Positions 49,710 to 58,754 of a stretch of DNA of 64,000 bases are shown one piece after another. The stretch's first letter is position 1. The number at the start of each line of letters is the position of its first letter. This DNA is from an uncultured Spirochaetaceae bacterium. Its GTDB lineage: Bacteria; Spirochaetota; Spirochaetia; Sphaerochaetales; Sphaerochaetaceae. Location of the stretch: assembly GCA_944389975.1 (NCBI GenBank), contig CALXOH010000006.1, positions 1-64,000 on the forward strand, read 5' to 3'. A program made the position numbers and the translations under genes. The notes beneath the pieces were generated by a model. That model did no database searches, was not told the DNA's origin, and saw only the letters and a list, made by a program, of their open reading frames with translations.

Positions 49710-50482
49710 TTACAGACTTGTCACTTCTTTTGATAATCCTCCTGGGTTTCATATCGACAACACTGGGCTCCGCATTGGTGTTCTTCTCCAAGAAGGAACT
49801 ATCGGAAAAGAATGAAGCCATATTCCTCGGCTTTGCATCAGGAGTGATGATCGCAGCATCGATATGGTCGCTCCTGATACCTGCGCTTGAGGAGAGCAAA
49901 GAGCTTGGAAAGCTTTCGTTCATTCCCCCGGCAGTCGGCTTTCTCCTTGGTGCACTGTTTCTGGTTGCGATCGACCACTTGGTGCCCCACATGCACCTTT
50001 CCGGGGAGGAGGAAGGGCCTGAATGCAAGCTCTCAAGGAATTCCAGACTCTTTCTGGCAATGTCGATCCACAACTTTCCGGAAGGGCTTGCCGTAGGCTT
50101 TGCACTCGGCGATTACCTTTCAAGAGGGCTCGATCCATCCCCAGCTTTCGCAATAGCACTTGCAATGGCAATACAAAACATTCCGGAAGGAGCCGCGATA
50201 TCACTACCATTGTCAAAAGAGAAAGGAAAACTGAAAGCGTTTCTCTCTGGTTCTGCAAGTTCGATCGCAGAACCTTTGAGCGCGCTGTTGGGTATATTTC
50301 TCTCTTCCATTCTATCCCCGCTCTCTCCATACCTTCTCTCATTCTCAGCAGGAGCAATGATATTCGTAGTGGCGGAAGACCTGATTCCCGAAAGCAAGAT
50401 CGAAGAGCATCCGCACCACGGTGCACTGGCACTTGTAGCAGGATTTCTAGTCATGATGGTACTTGATGTATCTTTGGGGTGA
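49706..50482 (+). CDS. ZIP family metal transporter
   Basis: 258 aa, about eight membrane helices. The metal-site helices read HNFPEGLAVG (helix 4) and NIPEGAAISLP (helix 5), typical of ZIP zinc/iron permeases; His-containing loops. Its TTG start overlaps the TGA of the binding protein. With the ABC genes it makes a metal uptake operon. Confidence 0.88.
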   Translation: MITDLSLLLIILLGFISTTLGSALVFFSKKELSEKNEAIFLGFASGVMIAASIWSLLIPALEESKELGKLSFIPPAVGFLLGALFLVAIDHLVPHMHLSGEEEGPECKLSRNSRLFLAMSIHNFPEGLAVGFALGDYLSRGLDPSPAFAIALAMAIQNIPEGAAISLPLSKEKGKLKAFLSGSASSIAEPLSALLGIFLSSILSPLSPYLLSFSAGAMIFVVAEDLIPESKIEEHPHHGALALVAGFLVMMVLDVSLG

Positions 50483-50829
50483 CTGATCTATCAGTCCCCA
50501 AAGAACTCCATAAAAACCTTTATGACTGCACGGCACTCGAATCAATACAAGCCAAGCTTCAGGAAACATTAAATGTCTTGGGGCTTTCTTAAGAAAGTAA
50601 GAGAAAGCAAACTTAGGACAAGATAGTATATTCATCCTATTCAATAGGGGAAAACTATAAAATTCCTCAAAAAATTAAAAAATAAAAGCGCAAAATCAAG
50701 CATTTTAGAGTTAATTTGCATAAAATACTAAATCATATAGATATAAATATATCTGTTTGGTAACTTCTTGTATGTAAGAGACTTACAAAAAGAAAAAAGG
50801 AAGGTTTTTGACCTTCCTAATTGCATTAA
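50473..50829. other. Intergenic region with hairpin, no gene
   Basis: TTTGGGG (50473-50479) pairs with CCCCAAA (50496-50502) around the ZIP stop, a probable end of that transcript though without a T-run. The rest, to the tRNA terminator, is AT-rich. I see no coding or RNA gene in 50503-50785. Confidence 0.4.
50786..50818 (-). terminator. Terminator of the tRNA operon
   Basis: Minus-strand stem GGAAGG...CCTTCC (50812-50817 with 50799-50804), followed by TTTTTTCTTTTT. Confidence 0.88.
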
Positions 50830-50901
50830 CATCTCCTGCGGGGATCGAACCCGCGTTGACGGGATGAAAACCCGTTGTCCTAACCACTAGACGAAGGAGA
50901 C
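50830..50901 (-). tRNA. tRNA-Glu (anticodon TTC)
   Basis: 72-nt cloverleaf: acceptor GTCTCCT/AGGAGAT, D arm GTCTAGTGGTTAGGAC, anticodon stem-loop ACGGG-TTTTCAT-CCCGT with TTC, T arm GCGGGTTCGATCCCCGC. The 3' CCA is not encoded. Downstream of tRNA-Lys by 10 bases; same transcript. Confidence 0.95.
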
Positions 50902-50911
50902 TAGGTTTACG

Positions 50912-50984
50912 TGAGCCGCATTGGATTCGAACCAATGACCCACGCCTTAAAAGGGCGTTGCTCTACCTGCTGAGCTAGCGGCCC
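50912..50984 (-). tRNA. tRNA-Lys (anticodon TTT)
   Basis: 73 nt: acceptor GGGCCGC/GCGGCTC, D arm GCTCAGCAGGTAGAGC, anticodon stem-loop ACGCC-CTTTTAA-GGCGT with TTT, T arm ATTGGTTCGAATCCAAT. CCA not encoded. Confidence 0.95.
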
Positions 50985-51088
50985 TAGTGCAACAGTGAGA
51001 AGGTAGCAGAAATTTCAAAGGCTTGTCAACCTATTCTTGTCCGCTTTCTACTCATATGATAGACTTTCTAAAGATCAAGGAGGATCAA

Positions 51089-52291
51089 ATGGCCAAAAGC
51101 AAAGAATATATCAAGAGCCTCATAAACGTTCTTGAAGGCCTTGAGACAAAGAACATGTATCAAAATGACTTCTTCCACACATGGAAGGAAAGCGATGACG
51201 AGATAATGGCCGTATTCGAAGTGGCCGAAATCCTCAGAGGGTTGAGGGAAAACAATATCTCTGCGAAAGTCTTCGATTCGGGGCTTGGAATCTCGATATT
51301 CCGCGACAACTCGACCCGCACCAGGTTTTCATTTGCGTCCGCATGCAACTTGCTTGGGCTTGAAGTACAGGATCTGGATGAGAAAGTCTCACAGATCGCA
51401 CATGGCGAGACAGTACGGGAAACAGCCAACATGATCTCTTTCATGGCTGATGTAATCGGAATCAGGGATGACATGTACATCGGCAAGGGCTATACGTATA
51501 TGAAGACTGTAAGCGAGAGCGTGCAGGAAGGATACCGCGACGGGGTGCTGGAGCAGAGGCCTACGCTTGTGAACTTGCAATGCGACATCGACCATCCGAC
51601 CCAGGTTATGGCTGACATGCTTCATATAATCAACGAGTTCGGAGGGATCGAGAACCTGAAGGGCAAGAAGGTTGCAATGACATGGGCATACTCCCCGTCA
51701 TATGGAAAGCCGCTTTCAGTTCCGCAAGGTGTTATCGGACTATTTACAAGATTCGGCATGGACGTGGTACTTGCGCATCCGGAAGGGTACAACGTGATGA
51801 GCGATGTCGAGGAGATTGCAACGAAGAACGCGGCTAAGAGCGGTGGATCGTTCAAGAAAGTCAATTCGATGGAGGAGGCATTCAAGGATGCCGATATCGT
51901 ATATCCGAAATCGTGGGCACCTTTTGCGGTAATGGAAGAGCGCACACGCTTGGTTGAGAACGGTGAATTCGATGCGCTGAAGGATCTTGAGAAGAAGTGC
52001 CTTGAGAACAATGCAAAGTACAAGAACTGGACGTGTTCGGAAGAGTTGATGAAGACGACGAAGAACGGAAAGGCACTTTACCTCCACTGCCTGCCGGCTG
52101 ATATCACCGGCGTTTCATGCAAAGAGGGCGAAGTCGACGCATCGGTATTCGACAGATACCTCGTTCCGCTTTACAAGGAAGCATCCTACAAGCCGTATAT
52201 AATTGCGGCAATGATCTTCCTTTCAAAGTTCAAGGAACCGGGCAAAAAGCTCACGGAACTCCTTGAGAGAGGCAAAAAGAGGATCAACTGA
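51089..52291 (+). CDS. ygeW: YgeW-type carbamoyltransferase
   Basis: 400 aa from ATG 51089 (AAGGAGG upstream). A transcarbamylase: FRDNSTRTRFSFASA carries the carbamoyl-phosphate motif; QRPTLVNLQCDIDHPTQVMADM the second site; LYLHCLPADITG the HCLP motif. Length and the extended C-terminus match YgeW, the knotted type found in anaerobic purine breakdown clusters of gut bacteria, rather than ordinary OTC (~335 aa). Other genes of that pathway are not in this window. Confidence 0.75.
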   Translation: MAKSKEYIKSLINVLEGLETKNMYQNDFFHTWKESDDEIMAVFEVAEILRGLRENNISAKVFDSGLGISIFRDNSTRTRFSFASACNLLGLEVQDLDEKVSQIAHGETVRETANMISFMADVIGIRDDMYIGKGYTYMKTVSESVQEGYRDGVLEQRPTLVNLQCDIDHPTQVMADMLHIINEFGGIENLKGKKVAMTWAYSPSYGKPLSVPQGVIGLFTRFGMDVVLAHPEGYNVMSDVEEIATKNAAKSGGSFKKVNSMEEAFKDADIVYPKSWAPFAVMEERTRLVENGEFDALKDLEKKCLENNAKYKNWTCSEELMKTTKNGKALYLHCLPADITGVSCKEGEVDASVFDRYLVPLYKEASYKPYIIAAMIFLSKFKEPGKKLTELLERGKKRIN

Positions 52292-52300
52292 GAAACATGA

Positions 52301-52323
52301 GGGCCGTCTTCGGGCGGCCTTTT
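52301..52323 (+). terminator. Terminator after the carbamoyltransferase
   Basis: GGCCG (52302-52306)/CGGCC (52315-52319) stem followed by TTTTACT. Confidence 0.7.
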
Positions 52324-52325
52324 AC

Positions 52326-52823
52326 TCACTCATTCGCCTTGTTTCCGTTTTTGATTTCCAAAAGTTTGGAATAAAAGTCGTCGGCATACTTCTTGACGAT
52401 CCCGCCCACATAGGTTTTGGGTTTGAATGGCTTGTCTGAAAAGACATACCTGAGCTTTCCTTGGTTTTTCAAATCCAAATCGACTGCAAGGAATTTCATC
52501 TCTTTTCCATCCATCGGGTTGTCGATCGCAACATCCACTACATCGGAATACGGGAAACCGATCACTGAATCACTCATTCCGATCGATGCGTACGCGCCTT
52601 CCTCGTCAGAGACGAAGATCAAAGCATCTTCATTCATCGTTATCATCCGGATGACGGTCTCTATCTTCTTTCCCCTGTCCTTCATATGGGCAAGCATCTT
52701 CTTCTCAATGGGAAGCATCTTCTCGTTGTATGTGTTTCTTGCTTTGAGCATCTGCTTCCTGTAATTTACCATCGTCATCAATACAAATACGACGATAACG
52801 AAAAACACTATGAAAATTATCAT
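52326..52823 (-). CDS. Membrane-anchored protein of unknown function
   Basis: 165 aa. One N-terminal helix (IIFIVFFVIVVFVLMTMV), a coiled segment to residue 55, and a soluble domain with FVSDEEGAYASIGMS. Not recognised. A faint likeness in layout to the gene at 6874. Confidence 0.6.
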   Translation of the reverse strand: MIIFIVFFVIVVFVLMTMVNYRKQMLKARNTYNEKMLPIEKKMLAHMKDRGKKIETVIRMITMNEDALIFVSDEEGAYASIGMSDSVIGFPYSDVVDVAIDNPMDGKEMKFLAVDLDLKNQGKLRYVFSDKPFKPKTYVGGIVKKYADDFYSKLLEIKNGNKANE

Positions 52824-52873
52824 CTACATCTCCCCTTCCGATTATACGAAAACGGATGGAAAATAAAAGGGAT

Positions 52874-53848
52874 ATGACGTATGAAACGTTCCTGGTAACC
52901 GGGGCAGCCGGATTCATCGGCTCGAACTACATCGAACTCTCTTTGGAAAAACATCCCGATCGGAGGGTGGTTGCGCTCGACGCGCTGACTTATGCATCTA
53001 CATACGATGTGATAAAACCGTATGTGGATGAAAAATTGATATCGTTTGTGAAGTGCGATATCAGAAACCCAGGACAACTGGAAAAGGTATTCGACGAATC
53101 AAGACCCGATGTCGTGGTGAACTTTGCGGCAGAAAGCCACGTCGACTCGTCGATCCAGAACCCTTCGCTCTTTTACGAGACGAACGTAATGGGATGCATC
53201 AACCTCCTCGAGTGTGCGAGAAAGCACAAGACGAAAAGGTTTCTGCAAGTATCGACGGATGAAGTATACGGAAGCCTGTCTCTGGATGATGATAGGAAAT
53301 TCACTGAAAGCGACAGGCTCTCCCCCTCTTCCCCGTACAGCGCGTCAAAAGCGGGTGCAGAGATGGCCGTCCTCGCATACCACCGCACATACGACCTTGA
53401 TGTCGTTATTACGCGTAGCTCGAATAACTTCGGGCCTCACCAACACTACGAGAAGCTCATTCCTAAAGTGATAAGAAATGCATTCTTCGACAAGAAGATA
53501 CCGGTTTACGGTACCGGAGAGAACATACGCGATTGGATATTCGTAAAAGACAATGCACTTGCTATAGATGAAGTGATCGAAAAAGGAAAAAGCGGAGAGG
53601 TGTACAACGTAGGCGGAGGAAACGAGAAAAGCAACTTATGGATCATAAGAAAGATCCTTGGGATTATGGGGAAAAGCGACGAGTTGATCGAATTCGTCGA
53701 AGACAGACCGGGGCATGACGAGAGGTATGCACTTTCGGACATGAAAACAAGAAGCGAAATCGGATTCTCTCCGACGGGGAATTTCGAAGAAAGATTGCAC
53801 GAAACTATAAGATACTACGTCAAGAAATTGGAAAAAGCTCTACGGTGA
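52874..53848 (+). CDS. rfbB: dTDP-glucose 4,6-dehydratase
   Basis: Extended SDR enzyme making dTDP-4-keto-6-deoxyglucose, a precursor of rhamnose and other surface sugars. VTGAAGFIGSN binds NAD; the active site shows STDEVYGSL and YSASKAGAEM (Tyr-x-x-x-Lys); NNFGPHQ. About 324 aa. ATG 52874 (MTYETFLVTG) fits the family; ATG 52856 adds six residues. Other rml genes are not adjacent. Confidence 0.88.
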   Translation: MTYETFLVTGAAGFIGSNYIELSLEKHPDRRVVALDALTYASTYDVIKPYVDEKLISFVKCDIRNPGQLEKVFDESRPDVVVNFAAESHVDSSIQNPSLFYETNVMGCINLLECARKHKTKRFLQVSTDEVYGSLSLDDDRKFTESDRLSPSSPYSASKAGAEMAVLAYHRTYDLDVVITRSSNNFGPHQHYEKLIPKVIRNAFFDKKIPVYGTGENIRDWIFVKDNALAIDEVIEKGKSGEVYNVGGGNEKSNLWIIRKILGIMGKSDELIEFVEDRPGHDERYALSDMKTRSEIGFSPTGNFEERLHETIRYYVKKLEKALR

Positions 53849-53972
53849 TGCCACAAAAAGCAAATGGGAATTGATTTCAAATTTAGAATTATTAAGTTGC
53901 TGTCAAGAGATATTATAGCCTATAATTAGCTTTGAGTATGAAATTTATGCTCAGGATAATATGGAGGAGCTC

Positions 53973-54986
53973 ATGTCAAAACCTTCAAGCTCTTTGAAGC
54001 TCGTCATTTCAAGCGTTGTGATTTCAGCCGTAGTGATCGGCTTGTTCTTCGCGCTGTTTTTGCTTGTGATCGTACCTTCTTTCTCGATAACAGAACGTGA
54101 GATCTACAATGTATTGATCAAGATATTCCCTCTTGTCATAGGACTTGTCCTTGTCGAAGTCGGGTATATAGCAGGAAAAGGAAACAAGGAAGATGAAGAG
54201 CTTGAGAGCGACATGCTCAGTCCTAACGCATACGATCAACCGCTATATGCAAAGCCGACCGACGATCCGGTATCCAACGGCGTTGACAAAATCCAGGAGA
54301 TGGAGAAGGCAACCGTAATCGAGAAGGAGGTTCCGGTTGAAGTCATCAAGGAAGTCGTAAAAGAAGTTCCTGTGGAAGTTGAAAGGATCGTAGAGAAGGT
54401 CGTCGAAAAACCTGTCGAAACCGTAAGGGAAGTGGTAAGGGAAGTTCCTGTTGAGATTATAAAGGAAGTACCCGTGGAAGTCGAAAAGATAGTTGAACGC
54501 CCTGTGGAAGTCGAAAAGGTCGTAGAGAAGGTCGTTGAACGCCCGATTGAAGTCATCCGTGAAGTTCCTGTGGAAATCGTAAGAAACGTAGAGAAAATAG
54601 TCGAAGTCGAAAAGCCGGTCGAGATTGAAAAGGTAGTTGAAGTTGAAAAGCCGGTTGACATCGAGAAGGAAGAGGAAGTCAAGATGCTCTCCTTCAGAGA
54701 AGCTTTGGACGAAGAGATAGGCAACAGCAGGAAGTATGGTTATACATTCTCTGTTGCGGCTGTCAAGGATGGCGAGGGCGTAACCGATGAAGCGTTCGCA
54801 AATGCACTCGGAGGAGACAGCCTTTCGTTCAACGAAGATGGCAAGCACTATCTGATAATGCCACTCTACAACAGGGTTGAAGCGCTGCGGGCGCTGAGAC
54901 CGTTTGAAAAAGTTGCGGTCGGCGAATTCAAGGGCAATGCCGATACGCTGTTGAAAACATTGGACAGAGAATTGGAAAGGGCATGA
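53973..54986 (+). CDS. Membrane protein with long Val/Glu/Lys/Pro repeat, unknown
   Basis: 337 aa from ATG 53973 (GGAGG upstream). Two membrane helices at about 12-38 and 52-72. Residues ~110-235 are a degenerate repeat of the type E-V-P-V-E-V-I-K-E-V-V-K, with Pro every 8-20 residues, probably a rigid extended stalk. A compact domain of ~105 residues follows (MLSFREALDEEIGNSRKYGY ...). Periplasm-spanning role likely; family unknown. Confidence 0.65.
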   Translation: MSKPSSSLKLVISSVVISAVVIGLFFALFLLVIVPSFSITEREIYNVLIKIFPLVIGLVLVEVGYIAGKGNKEDEELESDMLSPNAYDQPLYAKPTDDPVSNGVDKIQEMEKATVIEKEVPVEVIKEVVKEVPVEVERIVEKVVEKPVETVREVVREVPVEIIKEVPVEVEKIVERPVEVEKVVEKVVERPIEVIREVPVEIVRNVEKIVEVEKPVEIEKVVEVEKPVDIEKEEEVKMLSFREALDEEIGNSRKYGYTFSVAAVKDGEGVTDEAFANALGGDSLSFNEDGKHYLIMPLYNRVEALRALRPFEKVAVGEFKGNADTLLKTLDRELERA

Positions 54987-55013
54987 AAAAGGGCAGCGAA
55001 AGCTGCCTTTTTC
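54984..55013. terminator. Bidirectional terminator between convergent genes
   Basis: GGCAGC-GAAA-GCTGCC (54992-55007), with AAAAAG on the left and TTTTTC on the right, so it works in both directions. Confidence 0.88.
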
Positions 55014-55935
55014 ATTCTTTCAATGGAATCTCAAAAGACATCCTATCCTTGGTGAGGATGGTAGCTGGGAATATTTCCTTCGCTTCCTTCTCCAAGACTT
55101 TCAATTCATCTTTCGAATAACGCGGAGAGTAATGCTGGAGCATCAGGCGGGAACATCCTCCGTCGCGTGCAATCATGGCAGCCTGCCGCGCTGTCATGTG
55201 TTTCTTCTCCCTGGCGCTCTCCTCCAGGGCGTCTTCGAACATACCTTCGCAAAAGAGGACGTCGCTGTCATGTACGTAATCTGCGATCTCGGGAAAGTAC
55301 AGGGTATCTGTAACGTAACTGATCTTGCGTCCGGCACGTTCCCTGCCCATGACCATGTCGGGAGTGACAGTAAGTCCGTTTTCAAGAACTACACTCCCGC
55401 CGTGCTGCAAAATCCCCCACATCGGGCCTTTGGGAACGCCGTATTCGATCGCCTTCCCGGGGTAGAACTCCCCTTTCCTCTTTTTCTCGACAAGGGAATA
55501 GCCGTAACAAAGTTTCGTATGATCCAGTCTGAAAGCTTCGATAGTGAACTCTTCATCTTCCATCACCACACCCTCTTTGACAGGGATTACGACGATCTCG
55601 TAATTGATGTACATGTCGAGTATGCGCCTTGTCTGCTCAACGTACTCCTTGAGTCTATCCGGGCCGAAGATGTAAAGCGGATCGGTTCTGTCTACCTGGC
55701 TTGAAAGCATCAGCATCCCCGGCAGTCCTGTTACGTGGTCTGCATGCATGTGTGAGATGAATATCGCATTGATCTTCTTCCATTTGAGCGAAAGCATCTT
55801 CAGCGATACCTGCGTACCTTCCCCGCAATCGAAAAGGAACAAATCGCCGTCACGCCTGATGAGCATTGATGTAAGAAACCGACCGGGAAGAGGCATCATG
55901 CCACCTGTACCCAAAGAGAAAACTTCAAGATTCAC
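55012..55935 (-). CDS. rnz: Ribonuclease Z
   Basis: 307 aa. tRNA 3' processing endonuclease of the metallo-beta-lactamase fold. LGTGGMMPLPGR near the start; FISHMHADHVTGLPG is the zinc motif HxHxDH; DHTKLCYGY, FDCGEGTQ, and MTARQAAMIARDGG near the end. The two tRNAs in this window lack encoded CCA, which makes RNase Z useful here. Confidence 0.92.
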   Translation of the reverse strand: MNLEVFSLGTGGMMPLPGRFLTSMLIRRDGDLFLFDCGEGTQVSLKMLSLKWKKINAIFISHMHADHVTGLPGMLMLSSQVDRTDPLYIFGPDRLKEYVEQTRRILDMYINYEIVVIPVKEGVVMEDEEFTIEAFRLDHTKLCYGYSLVEKKRKGEFYPGKAIEYGVPKGPMWGILQHGGSVVLENGLTVTPDMVMGRERAGRKISYVTDTLYFPEIADYVHDSDVLFCEGMFEDALEESAREKKHMTARQAAMIARDGGCSRLMLQHYSPRYSKDELKVLEKEAKEIFPATILTKDRMSFEIPLKE

Positions 55936-55965
55936 AAGTCAGGATATTAACATAGCAAAGGGAAG

Positions 55966-57075
55966 TTAGAAAGAGCCAATGTTCTCCAAGATGCTACGCT
56001 TGGTGAGTGAGGAAAGGGAGAAAAGAAGAACAAGGAATGAAAAAAACGCCAACAGCGCATAAACGCCCAAGATGGGAAGCAACGGGATTTCAACCTCGAA
56101 GCGAACCAAATACATCTCCAAAGCGTCAAATCCGTGTGCTACGAGGAATGAAAGGATGAAAGGAGTTGAGTAAGAGAGAAGAAGGCCGAGGATAAAGCCT
56201 AGAAATATCGCAAGGATGATCTCGGAGAAAGTTATCTTCAGATAAAGAATCAAAACCGATCCAGACCCAAGCCCCAATGACATCAAAAGCCCTATATCCC
56301 TCTTGTCGCTTGACACATAAAACGATGCAATCGACGAAGCGTATGCGGAAGAAAGGATTGATATGAGAACGAAGACAAACAACAACAGTCGGAGACTCAA
56401 GTCAAGGTTCGAATAGATCTCGGAATAGATCATCCGCGACGAATACGCATCAAGCGCGTTCAAATCGGGAATGGCGTGATTCTCCGTAATGATTTCGTAT
56501 TGCACTCTCTCATCAAGAATGCTTGAGGGAACGTAACAGAGCCCTTTGTCAAATTGATGGTAACCAGTGTCGAATATTCCACTCACTTCCATCAATGCGG
56601 GTCGCACCCTCCCTTTCCCCGAGTCCCAGATCAAAAGCGATACCCTGTCCCCTGATGACACGGAAAGCGCTTCTGATGCATCGCGGGAAATAACAAGCCC
56701 CTCATCCATTCCTTTTGGAAGTGATAACAACCCAAGGCGTTCCGGAGAAAAATACGAATCGAAGGCAACTCCCTTCAACATCACGGGATAGCTACCACGG
56801 GAGGAGAAGATGACACCTGTTGTACTCTCAACAGCGTCAGATGAGATAACATGATCCCCTTTCATATCCACAGAGGATAGAATATCTCCGGAACCTAGAT
56901 ATACAAGGATATCCTTTATTCCGCTCTCCATCGAATAGATGAAAGAGAGAGAGAACGTCAGGAGCATCGACAGTATCACTATTACTAAAGATGATGAAAG
57001 GATTGAGACTTTCTTTTCAAAACCGGCACCTGCTCCAAGTTTTCTTAAGACATAAAGGGAAAGATTACTTTTCAA
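55966..57075 (-). CDS. ABC transporter permease, MacB/LolC-like (FtsX fold)
   Basis: About 369 aa. First helix at residues 20-45, a periplasmic domain of ~200 residues, and three helices near the C-terminus (SLGLGSGSVLILYLKITFSE). I favour the TTG at 57075 with AAAGGGGTG upstream, overlapping the ATPase stop; ATG 57099 is an alternative. It pairs with the permease at 57732 as two halves of one exporter, probably for lipoproteins or envelope parts. Confidence 0.72.
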   Translation of the reverse strand: MKSNLSLYVLRKLGAGAGFEKKVSILSSSLVIVILSMLLTFSLSFIYSMESGIKDILVYLGSGDILSSVDMKGDHVISSDAVESTTGVIFSSRGSYPVMLKGVAFDSYFSPERLGLLSLPKGMDEGLVISRDASEALSVSSGDRVSLLIWDSGKGRVRPALMEVSGIFDTGYHQFDKGLCYVPSSILDERVQYEIITENHAIPDLNALDAYSSRMIYSEIYSNLDLSLRLLLFVFVLISILSSAYASSIASFYVSSDKRDIGLLMSLGLGSGSVLILYLKITFSEIILAIFLGFILGLLLSYSTPFILSFLVAHGFDALEMYLVRFEVEIPLLPILGVYALLAFFSFLVLLFSLSSLTKRSILENIGSF

Positions 57076-57739
57076 AGAGCACCCCTTTCTCAAGTTCATA
57101 GCGCCTATTTGCAAGCATCCCAAGATCCTTGTCATGCGTTACGAGAACTATTGCAGACTTTCCGGAAAGTGAGAATATGCTATCGATCACGCTGTTTCTG
57201 CTCTCTTCATCCAATGCCCCGGTCGGTTCGTCCAGAAAGAGTACGTCGGGCTTTCTGATTATGCTTCTCAGAAGCGCAAAACGCTCCTTTTCCCCTCCGG
57301 AAAGCTCGTTCACCCTGGCATTCATTCTATCTTCAAGTTTGTATGACGCTACAAGCTCTTCTGCCTTTTCCCTTGCATCGCGCTTTTTGACACCGTCTAC
57401 CAGAAGGGGCATCATCACGTTCTCCAATGCCGTGAAATCCTCCATGAGAAGGGATGACTGGAAAAGATATCCGATCTTCTTCATCCTCAGCAACGAAATC
57501 TCACTCTTCGGCTGTTTTGACACATCGCACCCGTAATACTCAAGAGTTCCCGAATCCATATCCAACAGGAGCGAGAGAATCCCCAATAGCGTGCTTTTCC
57601 CACTTCCGCTCTTACCTACGATCGAGATGCTCTCCCCTTTTCCAACGTCGAGGGAAAGCCCTTTCAATATCTCTACACGAGATTTCCCCGATGGATAACT
57701 TTTTACAATATCCTTTGCAGAAATTATTATCTCACTCAT
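57065..57739 (-). CDS. LolD/MacB-like ABC ATPase
   Basis: 224 aa from ATG 57739. Walker A GKSGSGKSTLLG, YLFQSSLL (Q-loop), LSGGEKERFALLR, FLDEPTGALD, VTHDKD. It overlaps the two permease genes on both sides. Confidence 0.88.
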   Translation of the reverse strand: MSEIIISAKDIVKSYPSGKSRVEILKGLSLDVGKGESISIVGKSGSGKSTLLGILSLLLDMDSGTLEYYGCDVSKQPKSEISLLRMKKIGYLFQSSLLMEDFTALENVMMPLLVDGVKKRDAREKAEELVASYKLEDRMNARVNELSGGEKERFALLRSIIRKPDVLFLDEPTGALDEESRNSVIDSIFSLSGKSAIVLVTHDKDLGMLANRRYELEKGVLFEK

Positions 57740-58754
57740 TACAATACACCTCCCCGGGCATACGATGCAGAAGAAAAACGATATCAAGGATGCGAAGGAT
57801 GATGAAAAAGAGCATGAATGAGAACACAAAACCCCAAGAGATCCGCCCTTCTCCATATAGTCCGATGAAGGGGTATGCACCTTTAACCAAAAACAAAGAA
57901 AAAATTACGGAAAGAATCATGGAACAAACGTCATAAAAGAGTATCGGAAGGGAGAATGATAAGTTTATCTTCCACTTTGGAAGGCCCATGACTGACAAGG
58001 AAAGGCGCTCCCTTCTTTTGTCGTATAAGAAATCCCTGACCCCTTTTCTCAAAGAAAGAAAGACCACCATGAAAAGAAAAAGAAGGACGAAGATCATCAG
58101 GAAAGCTTCAAGGAGCAAAGCTGAATAAAGCACATTCTCCTTCTCTTTCCAAGTTTCATAGCTTATGCCGGCAGCATCCAATAATCTGACATCAACGTCA
58201 TTTTGGAATGCAACCTTCGTATCGAGATACTCTGGAGCGCTTTCGTACGGAAGGAACGCATACATCTGGTCAAACGACCTGTTCGGGGAAACGTAATAGC
58301 CCGAGACTTCAACCTTCTCGCCAACTATCCTGCGCCCTGAAAGGCTGAGCATGGAAACCTCCCCGTCCCCGACTGCACCCCTTCTATAAAGAGGCAGCAC
58401 CAAAGCATCTGCATTTCCCCCGATCAAATCGAATATTCCCTTGTAGTCTTCATCTATATATCTGACAGAGAAAGGAATACCCGAAAGAAGGACGCTCTCC
58501 TCCTTGTAATTGAATAAAGGAACGCCCGGATAGAGATCCTCCACCTTCCCGATCTCATCGGTCGTAGCGACGACTGGAAATGATGTCGTGGACTTGACCA
58601 AGTCGATCCTCTCTTCCTGTAGCTGGAACAAAAGGGAGATGAGCGTGAAGATGGCAGAAAGCGAAAGCGCCATCAGAAGGGTTCGTAAGAGCTGCCTCTT
58701 CCCGCCGATTGACGAAGGAGAAGAGAAGCGTATGGCAAGCTCCAACGTGATCAT
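57732..58754 (-). CDS. ABC transporter permease (FtsX-like)
   Basis: 340 aa, MITLELAIRF...SLSAIFTLISLLF helix 1, a periplasmic domain, then helices at about 215-320 (FLMIFVLLFLFMVVFL; ILFYDVCSMILSVIFSLFLV; FVFSFMLFFIILRI). Divergent sequence but matched topology with the permease at 55966; likely its partner. Confidence 0.68.
   Translation of the reverse strand: MITLELAIRFSSPSSIGGKRQLLRTLLMALSLSAIFTLISLLFQLQEERIDLVKSTTSFPVVATTDEIGKVEDLYPGVPLFNYKEESVLLSGIPFSVRYIDEDYKGIFDLIGGNADALVLPLYRRGAVGDGEVSMLSLSGRRIVGEKVEVSGYYVSPNRSFDQMYAFLPYESAPEYLDTKVAFQNDVDVRLLDAAGISYETWKEKENVLYSALLLEAFLMIFVLLFLFMVVFLSLRKGVRDFLYDKRRERLSLSVMGLPKWKINLSFSLPILFYDVCSMILSVIFSLFLVKGAYPFIGLYGEGRISWGFVFSFMLFFIILRILDIVFLLHRMPGEVYCNE

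Noticed and set aside
50447-50644. 65-codon minus frame after the ZIP gene
   Set aside because: No ribosome site, no family-like features, and it overlaps the hairpin at the ZIP stop.
54236-54848. Long minus-strand frames (about 160-200 codons) opposite the repeat protein
   Set aside because: They are the mirror of the repetitive GTN-GAA codons on the plus strand; Ser/Thr/Phe repeats with no ribosome site.
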